From NCBI GenBank assembly GCA_937906995.1, contig CALESB010000061.1, positions 1 through 41,402 of the forward strand: DNA of 41,402 bases, given 5' to 3'. Positions 7,372 to 14,600 of the stretch are shown in pieces (within the stretch, counting starts at the first letter, position 1; each line of letters starts with the position of its first letter). A program made the translations under genes and the position numbers. This DNA comes from an uncultured Sutterella sp. (GTDB taxonomy: Bacteria > Pseudomonadota > Gammaproteobacteria > Burkholderiales > Burkholderiaceae_F). The notes beneath the pieces were generated by a model, which worked only from the letters and a program-made list of their open reading frames with translations, searched no databases and had not been told where the DNA came from.

Positions 7372-8004
7372 ATGCTTAACAATGTTCCATTAGTGCGTAT
7401 CGTGGATGATGATGAAGGCATCCGCAATTCCATGGCCTTTTTACTTGAGGGTGAAGGCTGGGAAGTAAAAACTTATCGTGACGGCTCTCAATTCCTTGCA
7501 AATGGGGATTTCATTCGTCCGGGATGCATTATTATGGACGTTCGCATGCCCAACATGAGTGGCCTTGGTCTTCAAACACATCTAAATGAAATGGGAGTGG
7601 ATCTCCCCGTCATCTTCTTAAGTGGCCATGGTGATATTGACATGGCGGTTCACACAATGAAGGCTGGAGCTGTTGAATTCCTACAAAAGCCAGTGCGCGA
7701 AGAGCGTTTATTCCGTGTTGTCAATGATGTCATTACGGAGTATATGAATCGCCAAGAGCGTATGGCAGATGTCTTGGATTTCAAAAACAAATTAAAGAAC
7801 TTAACAACCCGTGAACGTGAAGTTGTTAATTTAATTAGCCTAGGCAAATCCAACAAAGAAGTCGCTGACGAATTGGGTATTTCAGAAAAGACTGCTCAAG
7901 TCCACCGTGGAGCTGCATATCGTAAATTAGGTATTCATAATGCTACTGAAATTGCTCGTTTCTTAATGCGAGCCAAAGAAGATCCACAATTGAATCAAAA
8001 GTAG
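7372..8004 (+). CDS. FixJ/TtrR-type two-component response regulator, no adjacent kinase
   Basis: This 210-residue regulator has two parts. The receiver domain (about 5-122) carries the acidic pocket at D12-D14, phosphoacceptor D56 in CIIMDVRMPNMSG, S84 and K106 (FLQKPV). The LuxR/FixJ-type helix-turn-helix (about 142-200) reads TTREREVVNLISLGKSNKEVADELGIS. The receiver sequence (FLSGHGDIDMAVHTMKAGA) is of the FixJ/TtrR group that controls respiratory genes. No histidine kinase is next to it, so the signal is unknown. A TATACT at 7333-7338, just after a small palindrome AGGAAATTTTCCT, could be its -10. It ends in a terminator and converges on the structured RNA region. Confidence 0.9.
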   Translation: MLNNVPLVRIVDDDEGIRNSMAFLLEGEGWEVKTYRDGSQFLANGDFIRPGCIIMDVRMPNMSGLGLQTHLNEMGVDLPVIFLSGHGDIDMAVHTMKAGAVEFLQKPVREERLFRVVNDVITEYMNRQERMADVLDFKNKLKNLTTREREVVNLISLGKSNKEVADELGISEKTAQVHRGAAYRKLGIHNATEIARFLMRAKEDPQLNQK

Positions 8005-8018
8005 GTTACTGCATTTTC

Positions 8019-8047
8019 TAAATGCTCCTCTACCGGAGCATTTTTTA
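8019..8047 (+). terminator. Rho-independent terminator of the response regulator gene
   Basis: AATGCTCC (8021-8028) pairs with GGAGCATT (8035-8042), then a T-run. Confidence 0.9.
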
Positions 8048-8067
8048 TTGCCGTTATTTTTTGTCGA

Positions 8068-8104
8068 CAAAAAAAAAGACCCACCGTGAATTCACACGGT
8101 GGGT
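8068..8104 (-). terminator. Rho-independent terminator of the candidate structured RNA
   Basis: ACCCACCGTG (8079-8088) pairs perfectly with CACGGTGGGT (8095-8104) over a six-base loop. On the minus strand it is followed by C and nine T residues. Confidence 0.93.
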
Positions 8105-8300
8105 TAAAGATTCGGAGGGATGAGTTCACTCATCCTCCTTGGCTAAGTTAAGCTCCCTAAATCTCAACTTAACCAACCAAACGACAATGATACTTTCGTA
8201 TCCCCCTCTAGCCGCTTGGCACTGAGGTCTGCTTTTGCAAACACTCGTGAACGCAATGGAACCAATCACAGCTCCTGCGTTCAAGGCTACATTTTGGGCT
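8068..8300 (-). ncRNA. candidate structured small RNA of unknown family
   Basis: The 475 bp between the response regulator and the lipoprotein have no coding frame but a dense set of hairpins that all read well on the minus strand and end in a strong terminator. In transcript order they are: TAGCC (8285-8289) closing with GGCTA (8209-8213) around two hairpins, GAACGCA/TGCGTTC (8249-8255 with 8276-8282) and GAG..TGC/GCA..CTC (8224-8246); then GATAC-GAAA-GTATC (8189-8202); then GTTAAG/CTTAAC (about 8141-8174); then GGAGG.ATGAG/CTCATCCTCC (8114-8138); then the terminator. I checked for 6S, tmRNA, RNase P, SRP RNA and common riboswitch cores and recognised none. The 5' end is not defined. A TTGGCA/GATAAT pair at 8391-8421 (19-base spacing) is one possible promoter. 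Confidence 0.6.
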
Positions 8301-8479
8301 AAAACTCATTTTTTTGAAAGGGGGGAGTTGCTTAAGGGTTTACGATTACTTATTTAACGGTATTTTATAACTAATTGAAAAATATAGATTATTATCTGCC
8401 CACTCATTTAGTCTTTGCCAAATGGCATCATTACTGTCAAACAGAGTAAGTATTGCAAAATGTAACAGTGTTGTCATTT

Positions 8480-8947
8480 TTATGACCAGGGAATGTCAGA
8501 AGGTAAGAGACGATCAATCAACCTTCGTATTTCAATGTCCGCTTCCCTAACCTGATCGAAAAGGGTTGGCTGGCCCTTCTTTCCATTAAATTGGGCAGTA
8601 TAAACCTTTTCGATTTTAGACTGCTCTTTTAGAGTAATTCGTGCAAAATTCAAAATTGGCTGTCCCCAAGACGCATCCAAATCCATTTCATAAGAGATGA
8701 TTTGTCGGCAATTGGCCTGAGAAGCTAGGTCGTTCTCATCAACTCTTTGAACATAAAAACCTTTATCGAGCAAGGCGCGTCGAACAGCTAAAAACATCTG
8801 AGGTGGTAACTCGGTATTATCAACCAAACACATCGTCGATCCTTTTGCGACATCTCGGTAAGAAACTGGCGAGTTGTTCGAACTGGCGCATCCAACTAAT
8901 GTAGTGGCTACAACAACAGCGGTTAATAAGAAATTTAACTTTTTCAT
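8480..8947 (-). CDS. small lipoprotein, Sbal_3080-like
   Basis: This 155-residue protein starts at ATG 8947 (MKKLNFLL), giving a lipoprotein signal peptide with lipobox LVGC. Longer in-frame starts up to 9019 would bury it. After the cysteine comes a short Ser/Asn-rich linker, then one compact domain (about 35-155) with two cysteines and the end DRLLPSDIPWS. The layout (MCLVDN near the start, RRALLDKGF, an aromatic-rich middle, a final IDRLLP) resembles the Sbal_3080 lipoprotein family, whose function is unknown to me. Location would be the outer or inner membrane, facing the periplasm. It stands alone, and the candidate structured RNA lies downstream on the same strand. Confidence 0.75.
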   Translation of the reverse strand: MKKLNFLLTAVVVATTLVGCASSNNSPVSYRDVAKGSTMCLVDNTELPPQMFLAVRRALLDKGFYVQRVDENDLASQANCRQIISYEMDLDASWGQPILNFARITLKEQSKIEKVYTAQFNGKKGQPTLFDQVREADIEIRRLIDRLLPSDIPWS

Positions 8948-9088
8948 AAATTTAAAAGAAAATATCCGACACGAAAGATGTGTGGTCTCACACTGGGATT
9001 CTATCATTGAAACTCTCAATAGATAAGCAAAAATTAATCAGAGTTGTTTAGAATTGTGCGTTTATGATTTTTTGCTTTTTCAACTCAA

Positions 9089-9541
9089 ATGACAACAAAA
9101 CAAAACCAATCTTCTCAAGTCGCATTATGGAATCCCATGTGGATTATTCTCTTAAGTTTTGTCTTTACTCCCGCTTTCGGTGGCATCGTTAGTGCTCTGA
9201 ACTGGCGAGCTATGGGAAAGCACGTAGAAAGCACTAACTCTTTGGGTTGGATGAGAACGACCCTCTTTTTGATGGTCCTCTATATCTTTATTGAGCCTTT
9301 GTTAAGAGGCATCCCCTACACCCAATACGTTTTGCTGACACTGATGGTTGCTCTATGGTTAAGTTGGACGTATTTCGATGGCTACAAGCAATTAAAGTAT
9401 GTCAATGAAAAATTTGGCGAGGGTTACGAGCACAAGTTTTGGGCAAAATGTATTACTTGGGGCGTTGGTGGTTGGGTTGCTTATTATGCCGTTGCAATCA
9501 CTTATGTGCTAGGCTTACATATCCTTGGCATTACTCTCTAA
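9089..9541 (+). CDS. four-helix membrane protein of unknown function
   Basis: This 150-residue protein has four likely membrane segments at about 17-38, 55-72, 77-97 and 122-148. The first holds FTPAFGGIVSALNWRAMG, a pattern seen in small uncharacterised inner-membrane proteins. I do not recognise a functional family. It has no clear Shine-Dalgarno, but arms GAGTTG (9041-9046) and CAACTC (9081-9086) could form a leader hairpin right before ATG. The stop is 11 bases from the Sel1-repeat gene, so the two are probably cotranscribed and coupled. Confidence 0.75.
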   Translation: MTTKQNQSSQVALWNPMWIILLSFVFTPAFGGIVSALNWRAMGKHVESTNSLGWMRTTLFLMVLYIFIEPLLRGIPYTQYVLLTLMVALWLSWTYFDGYKQLKYVNEKFGEGYEHKFWAKCITWGVGGWVAYYAVAITYVLGLHILGITL

Positions 9542-9552
9542 TTCATTTCCTT

Positions 9553-10587
9553 ATGGCTACACGAAAGAAAAACGCCCAAAACGAAGCACTTAATGCACGC
9601 GCTAACTATGTGTTAGGTCTTTTGGGCGGTGTAGTCAAAGCTCCCCCTCAACCTTCAAAAGAGGCTATGCAATATTATGCTCGCGAAGCCGCAGAAGGTA
9701 ACCCAGACGCTCAATATCAGTTAGCACGTCTTTTAGTCGATGGGCAGGTTCTCTCCACAAATAATCGAGCCGCTCTCAAATGGCTAAAAAAAGCTGTTGA
9801 GAAAGATCACGCAGCTAGTCAACATTTACTTGGCCTGATGTATTGGCGAGGCCAAGGTGTTACACGAGACCCTGCTCGCGCTTTAGAACTATTTCGTCAA
9901 GCCGCTATCTCTGGAAATGCTCAGGCTGAGTATGATTTAGGCTGTGCATTGATGGATGGTAAAGAAACTGATAAAGATGCCTATCAGGCGCTTCGTTGGT
10001 TTCGTCTCGCAGGCGCCCAAGGGCATGCTCAAGCTCAGTATCGAGTGGGTGTTTCACTGGCTCATGGTCAAGGTTGTGATGTCGACCTTATCCAAGCAGC
10101 CAACTGGCTAAGAAAAGCCGCCATCAATAATGAGCCCAAAGCTCAATATGAATTTGGACTGCTTTTCACCCATCCTGATTATCCAAAGAAAAATGAAGCT
10201 GAGGCCTTCCGTTGGATCAAGGTTGCAGCTTTAGCTGGATATGCACCGGCCCAATATCAACTTTCTCTCTTCTATCAATTAGGTGAAGGCACCTTGGCCT
10301 CTTATGATGAAGCTTTTCGTTGGGCTCGAAAGGCTGCTGCTCAAGATGACAAAAAGGCTTTGATGCTCTTAGTGAATTTTTATCGCTTTGGTGCTGGGTG
10401 CACTGCAGACCCTATTGCCGCTTACGCTATTGCAAGCTATGTTTGCTTAGATCAAGATGAAGCACCGGCTCGTGCCCTTTTAGATACACTTGAAATGAAT
10501 GTTCCTACCGCAAAACGTGGGCAAATTCAGAAATTATTGGGTAGCGTTAAAAACGCTCAAGATCTCTTAAATAATTTGCCGAGCTAA
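9553..10587 (+). CDS. Sel1-repeat (SLR) protein
   Basis: This 344-residue protein, apparently cytoplasmic, is built from about seven Sel1-like helical repeats between residues 45 and 310. Clear units include DAQYQLARLLVDGQ, ASQHLLGLMYWRGQGV, QAEYDLGCALMDGKE, QAQYRVGVSLAHGQGC, KAQYEFGLLF and PAQYQLSLFYQLGEGT, each followed by a W or F-rich A-helix with KAA/LAG. Such repeats are scaffolds for protein contacts. No catalytic domain or signal peptide is visible. I start at ATG 9553 (MATRKKNAQNE), since the frame upstream overlaps the membrane-protein gene by over 100 bases. The stop codon lies inside a strong hairpin shared with the convergent gene. Confidence 0.88.
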   Translation: MATRKKNAQNEALNARANYVLGLLGGVVKAPPQPSKEAMQYYAREAAEGNPDAQYQLARLLVDGQVLSTNNRAALKWLKKAVEKDHAASQHLLGLMYWRGQGVTRDPARALELFRQAAISGNAQAEYDLGCALMDGKETDKDAYQALRWFRLAGAQGHAQAQYRVGVSLAHGQGCDVDLIQAANWLRKAAINNEPKAQYEFGLLFTHPDYPKKNEAEAFRWIKVAALAGYAPAQYQLSLFYQLGEGTLASYDEAFRWARKAAAQDDKKALMLLVNFYRFGAGCTADPIAAYAIASYVCLDQDEAPARALLDTLEMNVPTAKRGQIQKLLGSVKNAQDLLNNLPS

Positions 10588-10606
10588 GAAAATTTCTTGC
10601 TCGGCA
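10577..10606. terminator. hairpin between convergent genes, no T-run
   Basis: TGCCGAGC (10577-10584) pairs with GCTCGGCA (10599-10606). Inner AAGAAA/TTTCTT extends the stem. It spans the TAA of the Sel1 gene. There is no T-tract on either side, so it may block RNA decay rather than terminate on its own. Confidence 0.55.
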
Positions 10607-10612
10607 GACTAA

Positions 10613-10954
10613 TCACTGTTGATTAATTTTACGTATTAGTTGAAATTGCAGACCTAATGCATCAACTACTCGACACATGGTCGTGAATGACAAATTTCGT
10701 CCATGTAATAATCGATCGATGTCCTTTAAGCACTGTTCGTTGTTAATTGGCAGTACGCGTGATTTCAATGCAACTTTTAATGCTCTTCGAATGCCTGATC
10801 CATCGCCAGGATCCACTTCAGCACTTTTAAGTAACACTTTCATCCAATCGTCTTGCGTTGAGAGAATATCTTCCGTTTCAAATAACGGCAAGCTCTCAAT
10901 CGGTTTTTCTTTACGAGCCGCGGAATTCTTCTCCGACACTTGTTTTCGACTCAT
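10613..10954 (-). CDS. HigA/XRE-like addiction-module regulator without toxin
   Basis: This 113-residue protein has a basic N-terminal tail and, from about residue 45, a pattern typical of HigA2-like antitoxin regulators: a run of helices (IRRALKVALKSR), then LKDIDRLLHGRNLSFTTMCRVVDALGLQFQL as helix-turn-helix with the usual final LG..F.L. These proteins normally accompany a small RelE/HigB toxin. Here none is present: the convergent Sel1 gene lies on one side and rlmB on the other. It begins just after the rlmB terminator without an obvious promoter of its own, so expression may depend on read-through. The ribosome site AAAGGA precedes ATG. It is either an orphan antitoxin or a small regulator. 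Confidence 0.7.
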   Translation of the reverse strand: MSRKQVSEKNSAARKEKPIESLPLFETEDILSTQDDWMKVLLKSAEVDPGDGSGIRRALKVALKSRVLPINNEQCLKDIDRLLHGRNLSFTTMCRVVDALGLQFQLIRKINQQ

Positions 10955-10977
10955 CTAAAGTATTCCTTTCGAAACGG

Positions 10978-11016
10978 CAAAAAAAGCCGAAGATGCCAGT
11001 GCTGGCATCCACGGCC
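10978..11016 (-). terminator. Rho-independent terminator of rnr-rlmB
   Basis: On the minus strand a long stem GCCG..GATGCCAG / CTGGCATC..CGGC (10986-11015) is followed by seven T residues. The HigA-like gene starts 24 bases beyond it. Confidence 0.9.
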
Positions 11017-11035
11017 TTTCAGAGTTCTTGTTAGT

Positions 11036-11782
11036 TTAGTGCTTTTGAGTACGTTGACGAACAGCTTCAAATAAACAGATGCCCGTTGCAACTGAGACAT
11101 TCAAGCTTTCTACCGATCCCGTTAAAGGAATCTTTGCTAAATCATCACAACGCTTGCGAGTAAGTTGACGAAGACCTGGACCTTCCGCTCCCATCACCCA
11201 AGCGAAGGCACCGGTCTGGTCAAAATCATAAATCATCTTGGTCGCCTCACCTGCTGCGCCTACACAAGTAACGCCGGCATCGCGTAATTCAACAATGGCA
11301 GCAGCCAAGTTCGTCACTTGTACAACGGGAACTGTTTCGGAGGCGCCAGCGGCAGCCTTTGCCGCAGCGGGCGTCATCGTAGCAGAGCGATCCTTCGGGA
11401 TAATCACGGCATGAACTCCAGCAGCATCAGCTGAGCGCAAACAAGCCCCAAAATTGCGAGGATCTGTAATCCCATCCAGAATTAGGAACAAAGAATCTGG
11501 TCGAATTTGATCCATGAGTTCATCAAAGCTCATTCCCGTATCAAGTTCCTTGGCCATAGCCACAATACCCTGATGTGGAACGTCTTTACTCACCATTCCA
11601 TTTAAGCGATCATGAGAAGCATGCATCACACGGACGCCTGCTTTATCCAACTCTTCACGCATTTGGACCATGCGCTTATCATGACGGGAGGGATCAACAT
11701 ACACCGTCACAAGGCTTTCAGGTGCATTTCTAAGGCGAGCACCCACAGCATGAAAGCCTGCTAAAACCATATTCTTTGCCAT
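11036..11782 (-). CDS. rlmB: 23S rRNA (guanosine(2251)-2'-O)-methyltransferase RlmB
   Basis: This 248-residue SPOUT methyltransferase modifies G2251 in the peptidyl-transferase P loop. The N-terminal substrate domain (MVLAGFHAVGARL) is typical of RlmB. The three SpoU motifs are present: DGITDPRNFGACLRSADAAG (motif 1), VMGAEGPGL (motif 2) and IPLTGSVESLNVSVATGICLFE (motif 3, written here by its key residues; asparagine in SLNVS). Start ATG 11782 is preceded by AGGA. A longer frame from 11806 has no family support. It follows rnr by 50 bases and shares its transcript, the usual rnr-rlmB pair. A strong terminator ends the unit. Confidence 0.95.
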   Translation of the reverse strand: MAKNMVLAGFHAVGARLRNAPESLVTVYVDPSRHDKRMVQMREELDKAGVRVMHASHDRLNGMVSKDVPHQGIVAMAKELDTGMSFDELMDQIRPDSLFLILDGITDPRNFGACLRSADAAGVHAVIIPKDRSATMTPAAAKAAAGASETVPVVQVTNLAAAIVELRDAGVTCVGAAGEATKMIYDFDQTGAFAWVMGAEGPGLRQLTRKRCDDLAKIPLTGSVESLNVSVATGICLFEAVRQRTQKH

Positions 11783-11832
11783 TTTTGATCCTACAAAACG
11801 AATCATCTAAAAATTAAACCGTTATTGTACCT

Positions 11833-14145
11833 TTATTTCACGAGACGGAAGTCAATTCTTCGACGATCTTCATCAATTTCCATAACTTTTACCTTAACTC
11901 GATCTCCAATTTTGAATGTTTCTCCAAAATCTTGACCAATTAAAGTGCCTTCATCACTGTATACGAAGTAGTCATACCCCAGATTTGAGATATGCACAAA
12001 ACCCTCAACGTAAATTTCATCCAATTCAACATAAATGCCAAACTGTGTAACAGCTGTAATACGTCCCTGATAGGTCTTATTGCCTTTAGCTGTTGCTTTC
12101 ATATAACGGCACTTTAACCATGCCACAACATCTCGACTGGCTTCGTCAGCTCGACGTTCGCATGCAGAGGTAATTTTTCCTAGACGAGACCAGTCATCTT
12201 TACCTTGGACAAACTTTGAATCAGCTATAACTCGTGGCATAGCTTGCATGGTTCGCTCCAACCCCTTGCCACTAAAGCTTGTCAATATCGAACAAGATGC
12301 CTCATAAACCTCCGGTTGATAATGACGGCGTGACAAAATAGAACGAATAGTGCGATGGACTAAAAGATCTGGATAGCGGCGAATTGGCGATGTAAAGTGT
12401 GTATATGCCTCATAACCCAGTCCATAATGTCCAATATTGTCTGGACAATAGACTGCTCGTTGCATAGAACGCAACAAGTGCATTTGGATTTCCTCAGCAT
12501 AAGGACGACCAGCTATTTTTTCGATGACTTCTTCATAGTCTGCCGCTGTTGGCTTGTCCCCACCTTTAAGCGTCAGTCCAAAACCACTTAACGTTTGTCG
12601 CAATTGGCGCAGGCGCTCAATGGATGGAGCATCATGCACGCGATACAGGCAAAGACGGTCATGTCGAGCAATGAAGTCCGCTGCACAGGTATTGGCCGCG
12701 AGCATACACTCTTCAATTAATCGATTGGCATCGTTTAACTCTCGAGCAACAATACCAATAACTTCCCCGCTTTCACTCGTTAGAACCTGCGGTTCGCGTG
12801 TACTAAAGTCAATTGCTCCGCGTCGTTCACGAGCTTCTCGCAATACCTTATACAGTGAATATAGGACATCGATATGAGGTTTCATATCAGAGGGCAACTT
12901 ACTTTCTTCTGGTTCTTCTCCAGACAAGTAAGCCCATACGTCCGTATAAGTTAAACGCGCATGAGACAAGATCAATGCAGGGTAAAACTGATAAGCGGTG
13001 ACCATTCCTAAGGGCGTAATCACCATGTCACAAACCATGCAACAGCGCTCAACTCCTGGATTGAGAGAACAAATGCCATTACTAAGTTTTTCCGGCAACA
13101 TCGGAATAACTCGCCGTGGGAAGTACACCGATGTTGAACGAAGCTGTGCGTCTTTGTCTAACGGTTGACCTGGTTTTACATAATGACTGACGTCGGCAAT
13201 TGCAACGAGTAGCCGAATATCTCCAGTGTTCAGCTTTTCAGCATAAACAGCATCGTCAAAGTCTCTTGCATCTTCCCCGTCAATGGTACAAAACGGAACA
13301 TCTCGTAAATCGACTCGACGCGTACGGTCCTTAGCCATCACACGCGAAGGCAATGCTTCGGCTTCTGCTAATGTTTCTGGACTAAACTCATGCGGAACAC
13401 CAAACTGACGGACAGCTAATTCAATTTCAAGCTCTGCATCACTGGTAACGGGTAATACATTTTGTATTTCAACCATTACCTTAGGTAGATCTTCTGTTGG
13501 GTAGTTGGAAATTCGAGCGACTACTCTCTGTCCTACCCAACTGTCTAATACTTCGTCTTTTTGACTGAACCCGACACTGAGATAACTTAATCGCGGATCA
13601 AACTTTCGGAAATGGTAGCTCTTGGTACCATTTTTTTTAACGGTACACTTAACTTCACCGACAATCTCAGAGATGGAACGTTCGGCAACCTCTTGAATAA
13701 CTGCCGTTTCATTCATCGGCCCAAATACAAAGTTAACCTTATCTCCTGGTAAGTATTGGCGAGCCTGCTGCTCAACAATCGAAATTTTTTGTCCCGTTTC
13801 ATCATCTACGACAAAGGGGTATTGTTGGGCAAAACACATTACGACACCAGTACGAACTTTTGCAGCTGGGTGACGGAAAGTATTGCTTTTGGCGTTATAA
13901 GAAACGCGTGAATCGTCAATCAATCTTAATAGAACCTGATCAAAAAGCTTTTCATTGAGCTTTCGATACTCTTGTTGCAAAAGAACATATAACTCACTCG
14001 GATCCAAGTCCGCCGCACTCGAGAGTAAAATGCCGACAGCCTTTTGAGTCAGTTCCTGTACAACATAGTTTTTGACTCGTCCCTCGCTTTTGGCTGGTTT
14101 ATTTGCCGAAGAACGACGGTTTTTTACAATCTTTGGACGAGGCAT
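11833..14145 (-). CDS. rnr: ribonuclease R
   Basis: RNase R is a processive 3'-5' exoribonuclease able to degrade structured RNA, with roles in rRNA quality control and cold stress. From ATG 14145 (MPRPKIVK) the protein has 770 residues. The order is a basic N-terminus and winged-helix region (about 25-90), two cold-shock domains (about 95-250), the RNB catalytic domain with metal-binding aspartates in DGEDARDFDD (289-298), and a C-terminal S1 domain (about 680-768). It stops at RLVK, lacking the long lysine-rich tail of E. coli RNase R. An upstream in-frame ATG at 14199 lies before the likely promoter box (GTTATA complement near 14180-14185), so I prefer 14145. It is cotranscribed with rlmB. 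Confidence 0.95.
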   Translation of the reverse strand: MPRPKIVKNRRSSANKPAKSEGRVKNYVVQELTQKAVGILLSSAADLDPSELYVLLQQEYRKLNEKLFDQVLLRLIDDSRVSYNAKSNTFRHPAAKVRTGVVMCFAQQYPFVVDDETGQKISIVEQQARQYLPGDKVNFVFGPMNETAVIQEVAERSISEIVGEVKCTVKKNGTKSYHFRKFDPRLSYLSVGFSQKDEVLDSWVGQRVVARISNYPTEDLPKVMVEIQNVLPVTSDAELEIELAVRQFGVPHEFSPETLAEAEALPSRVMAKDRTRRVDLRDVPFCTIDGEDARDFDDAVYAEKLNTGDIRLLVAIADVSHYVKPGQPLDKDAQLRSTSVYFPRRVIPMLPEKLSNGICSLNPGVERCCMVCDMVITPLGMVTAYQFYPALILSHARLTYTDVWAYLSGEEPEESKLPSDMKPHIDVLYSLYKVLREARERRGAIDFSTREPQVLTSESGEVIGIVARELNDANRLIEECMLAANTCAADFIARHDRLCLYRVHDAPSIERLRQLRQTLSGFGLTLKGGDKPTAADYEEVIEKIAGRPYAEEIQMHLLRSMQRAVYCPDNIGHYGLGYEAYTHFTSPIRRYPDLLVHRTIRSILSRRHYQPEVYEASCSILTSFSGKGLERTMQAMPRVIADSKFVQGKDDWSRLGKITSACERRADEASRDVVAWLKCRYMKATAKGNKTYQGRITAVTQFGIYVELDEIYVEGFVHISNLGYDYFVYSDEGTLIGQDFGETFKIGDRVKVKVMEIDEDRRRIDFRLVK

Positions 14146-14181
14146 TTTTTTTAAATTCGTCAAATTTTTCTCACTTATTGT

Positions 14182-14187
14182 TATAAT
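14182..14187 (+). promoter_or_regulatory. -10 box of tRNA-Leu (perfect TATAAT)
   Basis: TATAAT at 14182-14187 places the transcript start near 14194, 33 bases before the tRNA. No good -35 is seen at 17 bp. The symmetry of TTATAA means the same bases can serve as a -10 for rnr on the opposite strand. Confidence 0.6.
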
Positions 14188-14226
14188 GGACACCTTCACA
14201 TCTGAAAGCGTTCCTAGCTTTCATGT

Positions 14227-14313
14227 GCCCAGGTGGCGAAATTGGTAGACGCACCAGCTTCAGGTGCTGGCGTTGTAAAAGACGTATCGGTTCGAGTCCG
14301 ATCCTGGGCACCA
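14227..14313 (+). tRNA. tRNA-Leu(CAG)
   Basis: This 87-nt tRNA has acceptor arms GCCCAGG (14227-14233) and CCTGGGC (14303-14309), discriminator A and encoded CCA (14311-14313). The D-loop reads AAATTGGTAGAC. The anticodon stem CCAGC/GCTGG encloses the loop TTCAGGT, giving anticodon CAG (codon CUG). The variable arm is long, as in class II tRNAs. The T arm is CGGTTCGAGTCCG. It is divergent from rnr. Confidence 0.98.
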
Positions 14314-14600
14314 CATCTTCTCTCCCCGTTAATCAACTTATTTTAAGTGATTCGCAGGTTTGGCTCCGCCTACTGTATTCATATTTTATTAATTCATTGC
14401 TTAACAATACCACAGGCATGTAACAAGCATATGAGCTTTTTGCATTAAAGACGTAAGCAGACGTACGTTATCTATTATTAAATACTGAGAATCCCTTAAA
14501 TAGTGAATTGAATCAACGAATAACTTATTAAAGTCAAAGAAAAGACTGAAGATGCAGTTTACAATTTTAACATTCGATTTTTTACAAAGGTTTCTCTTTT
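14314..14600. other. intergenic stretch between tRNA-Leu and the DMT transporter
   Basis: These 287 AT-rich bases hold nothing I can name: no att-like repeat of the tRNA 3' end, no integrase and no clear terminator for the tRNA. Confidence 0.5.

Noticed and set aside
8068..8300. 6S RNA, tmRNA, RNase P RNA or SRP RNA
   Set aside because: A CCTTGAAC segment recalls 6S RNA, but it lies in the 5' half and the central bubble pattern is missing. No tag-peptide frame, no RNase P core sequence and no SRP loop were found.
14227..14600. tRNA-Leu as a phage or island attachment site
   Set aside because: There is no integrase and no direct repeat of the tRNA 3' end downstream; neighbours are ordinary genes.
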